From: Plasmopara viticola
Lineage: Eukaryota > Oomycota > Peronosporomycetes > Peronosporales > Peronosporaceae
Assembly (NCBI GenBank): GCA_001695595.3
Contig: MBPM02000022.1
Location: forward strand, 124,001-188,000
DNA: 64,000 nt
Direction of reading: 5' to 3'
The position numbers were made by a program, and so were the translations under genes. Position 1 is the stretch's first letter. Every line of letters starts with the position of its first letter. Below are positions 44,975 through 55,000 of this stretch, in pieces. Below the pieces are notes generated by a model that was not told where the DNA came from, searched no databases, and saw only the letters and a list, made by a program, of their open reading frames with translations.

Positions 44975-45617
44975 ATGGATGGGGAGTCATTCAAGCGGGG
45001 GTACTACTTGGCAAAAAATAGTAGGATGCCGACTGTAGATCCGGGCAAGGCTGGCAGTTATGCGGCGGGATGTCTCGTAGGCGTGGGCTGGTGGATACTG
45101 GCAGACGGCGCAGCGTCAGCACCTTTTCATCACTCGCAGATTCCTTTTACTTTTGTCAACTATTTGCCGGGCATTGTCTCCACACTCGCCTTCTTCCTGT
45201 GCGTCATGATATAGAGTGGTGTGGACGTCAAAAAAGCCACGATACTCAAGCTTACGTTGTGGATGCAGGGTGAACACGGTAGACTGGTCAATGCTGTCCG
45301 ACGATGCTAGCTATGCTTACGGCTCGAATGTGGCGAATAGAGCGCGGTAAGTGTCCTTCATTGAACGATTGATGTACTATCGATGGATGGACGAGCACTA
45401 CTATATGCTATTACGCAGGTCCTTTATCGTGTTTTGCATGGCACTGTCAGTAGCAGCACTAGTGGGGGCGGTGCTCATATATACGCACGTATACGTCAAC
45501 AATCCATTTAATGAGTCAGCATGGCCAGGGGCAGCCATTGTGCTTCAGAACGGATTCCTCGTCATGGCCACTTTTATCATGCGAGTCGGGACAATTGCCG
45601 CCGCGTCAACTTATTAA
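44975..45617 (+). CDS. TMEM50-family membrane protein
   Basis: Three exons, 44975-45198, 45269-45346 and 45419-45617, are joined over introns of 70 and 72 bp (GTGCGT...GCAG, GTAAGT...GCAG), and give 166 residues. The product matches TMEM50A/B: GCLVGVGWWILADG, then FVNYLPGIVSTLAFFL and, after splicing, a continuation VNTVDW, with four membrane segments and a late AIVLQNGFLVMATFIMR. The family is conserved in eukaryotes and lies in the endomembrane system, with no settled function. The start at 44975 is the first AUG. The divergent HEAT gene begins only 38 bases upstream, so the 5' UTRs must be very short or overlap. Confidence 0.88.
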
Positions 45618-47110
45618 AGTAATAGTCCCCACTTTTATCAAAAACTGTGTTTTATGATTACAATTAACCTCAGTCGACGGCACTTGCTTGCCACTCTCTT
45701 ATTGACTTTGGAAACTTGATGGGTGAATTAATTGTGGGTTAATTACTTAAAAGCCACGTTTTGGAGCTACTCCGACTCTTTTATTTGTGCCACACTGAAG
45801 TGGACAAAGACCCTTTCGGCATGACACCAAATGCTTACTTTTGCGTTTTTGAGCGAGACGTAATCGCACGTCATGACATTCACTCGATTGAGCAACTTGA
45901 CAGCGTTCACGCACCGCACGAAGAAACCCCTCTTCAATGACATTGTCTGCTAACTTGCAGGTTTTGAAACGATACATTGACACTGTTGCTGGCGGCAGGG
46001 ACGAAGTAAAAGCTCGTGGTGCATTTTGAGCAGGCGCATGTGCAATATACGAGAAGTTTACATCAAGGGGTACATTTTACACGGAAACGGTATACGTTTA
46101 TTCATTTGTATACAATCGACACGCACTGGAGCGTACTCCGACCAGATTTTGCGTGTAGTAAATTTATTTTTCGACGATCGCAAGCGTTTAAACAGGAAAA
46201 AAAGAGGCCGAAAACAGCGCATAACGCTGCAAAAGAACAGAGTGGAATTGCTCTTGGTTTAGTTGTGTAAAACGAGAATAACGCTCGAGGAGCGAGCTGC
46301 AGATGGCCAAGGCATGTTCAAAAGCACCATACTTTTGCATATGCAAATTGGACCAAGGGGTTGCTGGCAACTGCAACATGCAACAATGCTTGCTCAAATG
46401 CCGTACGACAGGCTTACAACTTTTCCCATTCCTGCGTGTTTTGCTGAATGTAAAAGTAGGCCAGACTTTGTTCCCCAATGAATGGCCCGATTTAAATATT
46501 CACTAGCTCGTGCCTCTTCTTTTTTTGCAAAAAGCAAAAACCCAAACCGATCTTGTTGCCACTTTTGATGTGACTCTTTTTTCAATCTCTCGTCATAATA
46601 TTTGAAAGGCAAATCGTGGAAAAAAGGTTGCCATTGCACAATTGAGCGGTCAATTGTAGCAATCGTTGATTGCTCTGCTTGCATTGCAACTTGGGCCATT
46701 TCACCAATTGCTGGTTGGAATAAAGACGGAATGCTCGTGTCGACTTGAGTCCTTTAATCCCTCTTTTGCAGCAAATCGAAAGGTCGCACTACTCGAGGTT
46801 TGCAAAAAGATAAGATTTGTCGATATGCTACTTAATTTGCCGACGGATTAAATCAAGTTGAAGCGTCTCTGGAAATGGATAAGTTTAACGGATCACATTT
46901 GCCAAAAGTTGCGGGCCATCAGTTACAAATGGTAGAGACGATCGAAACCGTTTTGATGGTACAGCCACTCGGAGTGGCACAACTGTTGGGCGCGCCCCTT
47001 AAAACACCGCCGCCGCTCAAGCGGATCTCTTAATCCAAGAGTGTCAGAGCGACGGTCGGTCGGATTTTTTAAGCCTCTCTGAAAGACAGCTCAGTCGTTC
47101 GGCGGTCCTG
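45618..47110. other. Intergenic, two weak small frames
   Basis: AT-rich sequence. A minus-strand frame at 45747-45983 has six cysteines in about 60 residues, and a 52-codon plus-strand frame (46875-47033) sits 77 bases before the next gene. I cannot support either as a gene. Confidence 0.4.
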
Positions 47111-48079
47111 ATGAACAACTCAAAAGACCTGACCAGCACTGACGCCGTCGCAAGTGTGCCAGGGCCAATCGATTCAACTGTACCCACGACTGCACTGGTA
47201 CCGTCACTGAACCGACGTCTGAAATCTCGTCTGCATCGCTCTCGAAGAGGTTTTGCAGCCGGCAAATCGCGCTTGTCGTTAAATCTTGACGCCGATTGCA
47301 CGACCAATGGAGACGGTCTTGCCACAACGAGTCAGTCGACTCCAGTCTCGACGTCTAGCAGTTGCAGCAGCGACGTGGTACCGTGGTGGGAAGTCGAGTA
47401 CCAGTGTCCCCCTCCAGGGCACCTCGGAGCACATGTCGTACCTGTTTCCGTGGACGAACCAGGTACTTTATCACCAACACTTTGCAACCCCAATGAAGTG
47501 GCACAAAGTGGAGCCGCAAAGGTGGTACCAGTTGCTTCCATCAAGCTAGCTGGTGATCAAAAGAGCGATGCCATTCGGTCAGGGGTCATGTTGTACGACA
47601 CCCCAGAACGAGCACGACGTGGACCGTACAGCAAATTATCAGCTATAAGAGACTCAAGTCCTTGTCGTACGTGCTTGTCTCGTTGGTTTTTAAAAAGGGG
47701 TACAATGGGTAGAAGGTTGACTAATCGTGTGTGAAAATCAGTATTGGTCGACAGCAGTCCGAGCCAGAAGCGCAAGATGAGGTCCCAGGACGCAATGGAC
47801 TGCGACGCTGCCCTCTTCTCTTCACCTGTCACCAAGGAGCTCAAACGGTACCATGAATTTAGGTACACTGCGCAATCTTTCTCGTTTGGGTACAACTTGT
47901 GGTTTGACTTATTTGTTTTTTCCTTTGGCCACAGGCTGCAAAAGGTTGCGCATCTGGTGACGCCGTCCACTTTGGTGCGGCCTTTAACGCAAATTGAGAT
48001 CAGCCAGCACTCGCCACGCAAGACGCAGGCAACAGGTGCCGTAGCCTTGGAGAATGTAGTAGCAAAAGGGCCTCCTTAA
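47111..48079 (+). CDS. Unknown protein with in-frame third-intron option
   Basis: Exons at 47111-47666 and 47742-47847 are joined over an intron (GTACGT...TCAG), and 47935-48079 is the last exon after a second likely intron (47848-47934, GTACCA...CACAG). The spliced product has 268 residues. The 87-bp second intron is a multiple of three with no stop, so retention keeps the frame. The protein has no named domain; residues 60-90 are basic (RRLKSRLHRSRRGFAAGKS), Ser- and Thr-rich segments follow, and GPYSKLSAIRDSSPC and SPSQKRKMRSQDAMDC are short candidate phosphorylation or docking stretches. It looks disordered. Boundaries, mainly the second intron, are uncertain. Confidence 0.6.
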
Positions 48080-48184
48080 CGCACGAAATAGGCATAGTTG
48101 ATCGGGGTGTTTGAAAAAGAAAACTAGGACTTTTTGCCCCGTTTTTTGTCAATTCCGCACTTAATCGAGTGAGTCACTTGGACA

Positions 48185-48238
48185 ATTCCAGAATGCCCCA
48201 AGGATTGACTGGAACGCGCTTCAGTTGCAGAAAAGAAA
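48185..48238 (+). promoter_or_regulatory. Heat-shock element cluster of STI1
   Basis: ATTCCAGAAT at 48185-48194 is a perfect inverted pair of nTTCn/nGAAn units, 70 bases before the STI1 ATG. Further units follow: GGAAC at 48211, CTTCA at 48219 and two GAA units spaced five bases apart at 48230-48237. This suits a stress-inducible co-chaperone. Confidence 0.55.
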
Positions 48239-48263
48239 GCAATAAACGAGCGAGGCAAAAGTT

Positions 48264-50077
48264 ATGGCACAGGTTGCGTCGTGCCGTCAGTCCTTCCATA
48301 CTTTATTGTCCGCTAACATTAATTTTCATATACCAGACAGCTGCCGAGTGGAAAGCCAAGGGGAATGCGGCGTTAAGTGCCGGGAACGCCAAGGAGGCCG
48401 TCGAGTGCTACACGCAGGCCATTGCGTTGGACCCGCACGACCACGTCTTTTACTCGAATCGCTCGGCAGCGTATCTTTCATTGAACGATGCTGTGCGGGC
48501 GTTGGAAGACGCCGAGGTGTGCGTCACGACCAAGCCCGACTGGGCCAAGGCGTACAGTCGCAAGGGGGCTGCGCTGCACGCGCTGAAACGCTACGACGAA
48601 GCCACGAGTGCGTACAATGACGGCTTGAAGGTCGAAGCGGGCAATGCCGCGTGTTTGAGTGGCATTGAAGAGGTCAAGAAGGCCCAAGCGGCGGCGACGC
48701 AGACGTTCAACCCCTTGGCCAATGCGTTTGGGCCCGACATGTTTGCCAAGATTGCCACGAATCCGCGGCTGTCGCCCATGTTGAGTGATCCAGCGTTTGT
48801 CAAGGTCTTGCAAGCGATTCAGCGCGATCCGTCCAAGATGAATGAACACATTCAAGACCCGCGGATTATGACGGTATTGGGGGAATTGATGGGGTTGAAC
48901 CTCAACATGCCCGGGTCTGACGACGTCGAGATGACGGAGCCCAAGAAGACTGAGCCGACGCCGGCGCCCGAGCCGACGCCGATGGACGAAGACTTGACGG
49001 ACGAGGAGAAGGCCGCACGCGCAGTGAAGCGCGAGGCCGAGGCCGCGAAACAGCGGGGGAATGACTTTTACAAGCAAAAGCAGTTTTCCGAGGCAATTGA
49101 ATGTTACAATGAAGCCATTGCCAAAGACGGGGCAAATATGTCGTATTACAGTAACTTGGCCGCCGTGAAACTGGAGATGGGCCAGTTTGACGCGTGTATT
49201 GAAGATTGCAGGTAACGCTGGAAGTGGAATTAGAATATTATGTGTTGGGAGGGGAGATTTTGACGCGTGGTGTGGTGTACGTAGAAAAGCGATTGAGATT
49301 GGGCGCGCCCATCGAGCGGACTATGCGCTGATTGCCAAAGCGTATGTTCGGATTGGCAATGCGCACTTGAAGAAGGGCGAGACGGAGGAGAATCTAGCCG
49401 CGGCCATTGACGCGTACGAAAGCGCGCAGATGGAGAATCGGACCAAGGACGCGGAACGGAAGATTAAGGCGTTGCAAGTGAAGCTCCGGAAAGCCAAGGA
49501 ATTGGCGTACATTGACCCGGACAAGGCTTTGGCCGCCAAGAATGAAGGCAATGTTTTTTTCAAGAATGGCGAGTTCCCCCAAGCAGTGGAACGGTACACT
49601 GAAGCCATCAAACGCGATCCGTCGTGTGCCGTGTATTACGCGAATCGAGCGGCGGCGTACACGAAGCTGACGTCGTTTAACGAAGCGAAAAAGGACTGTG
49701 AAAAGGCCATTGAAATCGACCCAACGTATGTGAAGGCGTACTCGCGCATGGGGGCGATTCAGTGTTTTATGAAGGAGTTTCACAAGGCTCGGGAGAGTTA
49801 TGAAAAGGGCCTGGCCTTGGACTCGACCAATCAAGAGTGCATCGATGGCTTGCAGAACGTCATGTATAAGATTCAGAGCGGCGAAACGGACGAAGAGCGC
49901 GCGCGTCACGGCATGGCGGACCCCGAGATTCAAGCCATTTTACGCGATCCCGTCATGCAAAACGTTTTGAATGATTTCCAGACGGACCCCGCGAGTGCCC
50001 AGCGCCACTTGCAGAACCCAGGGATCATGGCCAAGATTGAAAAGTTGATTGCCGCGGGCGTCCTTCAGACGAAGTGA
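48264..50077 (+). CDS. STI1: Hsp70-Hsp90 organising protein STI1/HOP
   Basis: STI1 carries clients from Hsp70 to Hsp90 in the cytosol. Three exons, 48264-48272 (only ATGGCACAG), 48337-49211 and 49285-50077, join over introns of 64 and 73 bp; the joins give MAQTAAEWKAKGNAAL and IEDCRKAIEIGRA, both family-typical. The 558-residue length is usual. In order it has a TPR1 block (residues about 4-115), a DP1/STI1 motif (NPRLSPMLSDPAFV near 145), an acidic linker with EPKKTEPTPAPEP, TPR2A and TPR2B blocks (from about 235 to 480) and a DP2 motif (DPEIQAILRDPVMQNVL near 510). All TPR blocks keep the carboxylate-clamp-type pattern, such as KGNAAL, NRSAAY and NRAAAYTKL. A heat-shock element lies just upstream. 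The gene is intact. Confidence 0.93.
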
Positions 50078-50330
50078 ACAAGATAGAGCAGTCAGCGAGT
50101 CGGAGGGTGTTCGCTGCATTGTCTGGCACCTCAGTACACGCAACCTTTTTTTAATTAGTAAGTAATCTCACGGCGATCCGTTTAAATTGATCCGAGCTTG
50201 ATTTTTAAGTTTTTGACTCAGTTTTGAGAATATTGCCAGAAAGTGGTAAAAATCGCGACTGGAACAGGTACACTGTACCAGTAACTAGTGGAATATAGGA
50301 ATGTTAGAGTTACACTCTGACTTTTTACCT

Positions 50331-50640
50331 GCACTTTGGCGGAGTGGTACTCGGATAATTTAAATGCTAGGTGGAGTAGGTTCGAATCCCACAAGAGTTG
50401 TTCGGTGACAGCTCGAGGTGGTTGTCATGTACGAAACACTCATTCGGATCTGAGACATTGTAAGGCTGGCCTGGTACATCTCCGCTCCACATGCGGGTGA
50501 GTCTCGTTAAGCAGACCGAGTCAGCGTTGGTGCCACTCGCCAGCGTTGTTGAATGGTCGTTCAAATGAGTTGCATGGGCGTGACGCTCTCGGTCCAAACG
50601 TTCTCACTTAGCATGTCGTAACACCATCAACCATCCACCT
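50331..50640 (+). mobile_element. tRNA-Ser-like SINE or tRNA relic
   Basis: The head resembles a serine tRNA with the anticodon arm missing: GCACTTTGGCGGAGTGGTAC carries an A box (TGGCGGAGTGG, 50337-50347) and GGTTCGAATCC a B box (50379-50389), but no anticodon stem-loop lies between and the acceptor arms pair imperfectly. About 250 bp of unrelated non-coding body follow. This is the usual layout of a tRNA-derived SINE. The 3' end is uncertain, and I found no clear target-site duplication. Confidence 0.6.
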
Positions 50641-50780
50641 CGATGTAAGGTGGCAAATTTTAATCTGCAGTATACTGCACACTTCGATCATTTGTGAAAA
50701 GAAAAACTCACCGACATAACCTTATTGTCTCTTTGAATACTTGTTGGACTCGCAATACACGCTACCTGTAACAACGAATC

Positions 50781-52004
50781 TTACCACCCTGTGTCACGGC
50801 AATTCGCCTGGTTGTGGTCATCTAACGCACCATACCTCCCGCACTTGTAAAGGTTAAACACACGTTCTCCAGCTTCACCACGCGATTTGATTTGTCTTCC
50901 TTGTCCTCTTTGCTTGGCGATCGAACTTTGCGGGTAGACACAAGCAATAGCTACTAGAGCCTGATGGTCTGGAATTTTCAAGCGAGCCGACATTGCTCTT
51001 CTTCATCATTTTGTAGCATTCGCCGACCAGTTCAATTATCGAGGAAAAACACTTGTAAGCCGTCAAACTCGCGATGTGATGTCGACATGGAACCTTTAGT
51101 TGCAATCGCACTTCACATGAACACTTTGGGATGCCTGTCTCTACGTGCCATTGCTTTATTTGGTTGCTGACGCGTGAGCAAAAGCAACATTGTCCGAGCT
51201 GAGTACAACTGCGTATTTTCCCGCTTCCTTCAGCTGCTTCAGGATCTTTTTCTCGGCGCTTGAGGTGACCGCTCGTCCTGCTTCCATCCACATGCTGCAA
51301 AGAATTGCATGACTGTAGGCCTAGTCTATCAAAATTGTTGCGTAGGCCTAGAAACAATCGACGTGAGGTCACGCCATTCGTACATCGGGCGGTGAGTGAA
51401 GTGAGAATGGAGGGCCCACGTCTTGGTCGGAATCATATTTAGATACGCTGCTGCAGTGAAATGACCTTGGTGAGCTTGATGATTTTCGCATCTACAGCAA
51501 CTTTTGTTGTGGCAGCATCTGTAGCCCAAATCAACTTTTTTCAATGGCAAACGACTTATTCGCTCTCACGGCGCCTATATTTACAGTCGTCAAACTCTAG
51601 TCTATGTCCCAGCAGAAAAGCTTAACAATAAGTTGACGGTTACAATGCATATTGAAGATTTTCAGACCGTTCACAGCTGAGACAAGACCGAAATTCTGAT
51701 CACTAAACAGCGGACACATGATGAGCGGAAATTCGAGGCTTGACTCACTTTCAAAAGACCACGCGTTGTTGTCGTAGTCTTTGACTGGTGCAAGAGTGAT
51801 TGCGGCCACTTGGTTCGAGAATCGACCACAAAGGATAACTTTGACTTCGATGTATTGTGTGGGCGACATCCACCTCAACGACGTTTTGTCCAGGTACGAA
51901 TAAATGAGGGCTGAGTTCGACGCCGGAAGTGAACAGTGTTGTAGCAATGGACTTGTGTGAACAAGAATCTCAGAAGCAAACAAATTGTAGTTGGGTATAT
52001 CCAA
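50781..52004 (-). mobile_element. Mutator-like (MULE) transposase relic
   Basis: Four broken minus-strand segments lie in the order of a MULE transposase. At 52004-51597 is the catalytic-like region (YIEVKVILCGRFSNQVAAI, NNAWSFE, then LFSDQNFGLVSAV and HCNRQLIVKL). At 51550-51329 is AAAYLNMIPTKTWALHSHF followed by HRPMYEWR. At 51372-50875 is a SWIM zinc finger (CSCEVRLQLKVPCRHH), and at 50993-50781 a zinc knuckle (KCGRYG...NQANC). Frames are shifted, with many stops, so the element is dead. Confidence 0.8.
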
Positions 52005-55000
52005 AATTCCTAGTAGTTATCGTCTCTCTAGCGCGGTACATCACGATCAGTGAAGCCTTCTCGCCTTCTTGATGACGAAGTTGCGTGACCAACGCACGGG
52101 CAGCTGATGGTATGTCCGACACATGCGCAGATCGGGCAACGAGGTGGTGGCTTTGTTATGCGATTGATGTGTTCGAGAATAGATCAAGTCACGTGTCAGT
52201 CGGCAAAGCCTTCGTCCCTAATATGTGTCAGATATCCAAATCACGCCCACACTGTTTCTGCACTGTCGTCTTGCAAGTGCATCGGAATTCCCTTCTTCAA
52301 ATGCTGACGCGGGCGCATGCTGACTGATGGAATGCAACTTACTTCATGGCGGCGACGGCTTCCTTGCCACTTGTCCACTTCGCTTTCTGCAAGTGCTTGA
52401 CTTCAAACTCGTCATCTTCTTGCAATGTTTGTTGAGGTTGGTCTCACACTTTACATGACTTCATCTGAAAACTTTTCCAGCAAAGTGTAGATTACCGAAT
52501 GTCTAGATTTCAAACCAGTGTCTTAAACATGTCGTATCACCATTCCAGTAAAATATTCATATAGAGTCACTTTTTGCAATACTCCCTTTAGAAAAACAAA
52601 ATGGGCAGGGTAGTCTTTTAATAGAGTATTGGATCATACATGAAAGTATATTTACTTTAAAACGTGCGACCTTTCTAAAATTCGTCTTGACGGAAAAGTC
52701 ACTGGATGGTAAGGAGCCAAAACGTGTGGAGATTTTGTCAAGACGGCTACATTTACACTATATAAAAGTTTTACACTGATCATCAGCCATATCGATTATG
52801 CGAAATAACTAACCCGATGAGACAAAGAGTCCACAGCGATAAATAGAGGTGAAGAACCACCCTGGATGCCCTCGCTGACGATATTATCATCGCGAGAGGC
52901 CAGGATGGCACTTGTGACTAAGATCATCGGCACAGTTGGTGATGGCTAGCAGACTAAATTCTTACACGTGTTATTGCGAGTCGCAATCCCACGAGGCATC
53001 CACATACTATCTAAGCAAAGGGCTCACGAGAAAAAACTGGGAGCCAATGGGCAAAGAAAGTGCTTCTCATATCTCGTGGGAGCCATTCAATTTGCTCCGG
53101 CATAATTGTTTGAAGACCACAACTTATTATCATTAAAGCAAATTTGCCTCGCGACGCGCTCCCTGTAATAGTAGACCTGTCCTTAGCGTCTAGAAATGCA
53201 AACTTATAGGCGATCGGGTGTGCGCGCTTAGGATTGTCTTGTTGATAATTCAGTGGCTTCATCGGTGACCTCGGACAACCAGAGCCCAGAGAGAGCTGAT
53301 AAACATCTACGACCACGTACTCGTGAGCGCCACAGTCGATTTTTCGCCATGATATTAGCGCGAAGTATCGATCTAGTTCGAAAAATTGCTTGCCTTTGTT
53401 ATGATTCTAGGCTAAACACATGGTATTAGCATAATGGCCAATATAGCGTTGAATATGGGCACTAGCAGCTACTATACGATTATCTGCACTCAATTCACCA
53501 TTCACTATCGACCATGATAATGATTTGTTTTGAAAAAGGTCCTCAAGTCTCTTGTTCTTTCTAAGAGAGAAGTACACAAGAGCATCTGTATACGGAGTGA
53601 AAAGCTTATTGATGCGTCAAACGTGTTGCTCAGCAAAAACTCACTCGTTGAGAGCTTGTCGGCCTGCGAATGTGATGCCTGAGCACTCGACTTCATAGAG
53701 CGTATTTAAGCACACAAATTGATCGCTTCGTCTGACATCAACAAGTGGTTGCCAGATACGTGGAACAACGCTTATAGAGACGCAGCGGCAAAGTGCGGGT
53801 CTCCATACAACACCGACGTGTCTTCAAGACCATCCTTTATATCACTGTATAAATGATTATCCTTGCAGTATTTTACTCACTTATTTTGGCTAAAACAGGT
53901 GCCAAATACACCATTCTACTCAAGCCACACGAACATTCCGATGACTATTCTCAAACAGGACGATGACAAAACCGGTACTTCCGGACTGTAAAAAGTCCGC
54001 TAATTCTGGTTAGTTGCAAGAGCCGGCAAGTGAGCCACCGGTCCAGCCCTGTCTTAAATCCCACAAGTTCTTACATACTTGGATACCCACGCGTACATGT
54101 AAGGCCAACAAATGTAATTAAAGCCGAGAAAATATATTCTTTGGCCAAAATACTCGCCAATCTGAACATCATGCGCCGGTCACATTCTCGATCTTCGTCG
54201 CTCAAAACAAAGACTCAGGCTGGATCTACCATATCTGCAGACCATCTGCTAACTCGCAGCAACGTGACTGCAAGCAATGACACGGAGTCCATTACTCGAT
54301 TTTGACATGTTTGCTTGCGAAAGGGATTCGCATTTTGATTTTTTTGCCAAGACAGCTTTCAACCCCTGTGGTATTGTCAAGACCATTGTCTGGCCTGCGC
54401 CAAAGCGCGTCGACAAGTACATCAAGCTTACTCGGTATGTATTTTTACGATGAGATTTGCATCAAGCCATTCGTTGGGATAAGAGGGCAAATCTATCGCC
54501 GTCCGCAGCTCATTGTGATCTGAATAGATCACAAACGACTAAGTATCTAAAATTTGTGCTCGAAAATCTAACAGTGCATATGTAATTTACGGTAAGTACT
54601 TCCATGTCATGAACGTGATAGTTCTTTTAAGCTGCCTGATCGGAAACGAGATGACTCGAATAGCAGATACGGGCAACCAATGATATAGCTTAAAGCGTCG
54701 CAAACGACCCTTAAAAATTTGTCATGTTCAGCAAGGCCAAAACGGGCGCTCCTTTCTTTTTGATGTCATCGAAAGTATTCTGATGATTGATTCCCCTCCA
54801 CCACTCAGAGTTTTTTCAATCGAAAAAAAGGATTTCAAGACCCGCATAGCTAGCACTGTACTCGTCCAAAAGACTGGCTGGTCCTCGAATCCTCATAAAA
54901 TCGTAGCGTAGGCCAAGACGAACTGACCTTTGGTCTGCTCGAGCCCCAAAGCAGTCGAGGACTTCAAACACTCTCAAAACACATTTGTCTTTGTCGGCCA

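Noticed and set aside
48169..48263. N-terminal extension of STI1 in the unspliced frame
   Set aside because: The upstream part is not in-family; the 9-base exon plus intron gives the expected N-terminus.
50331..50402. Functional tRNA-Ser gene
   Set aside because: The anticodon arm is missing and the acceptor pairing is imperfect.
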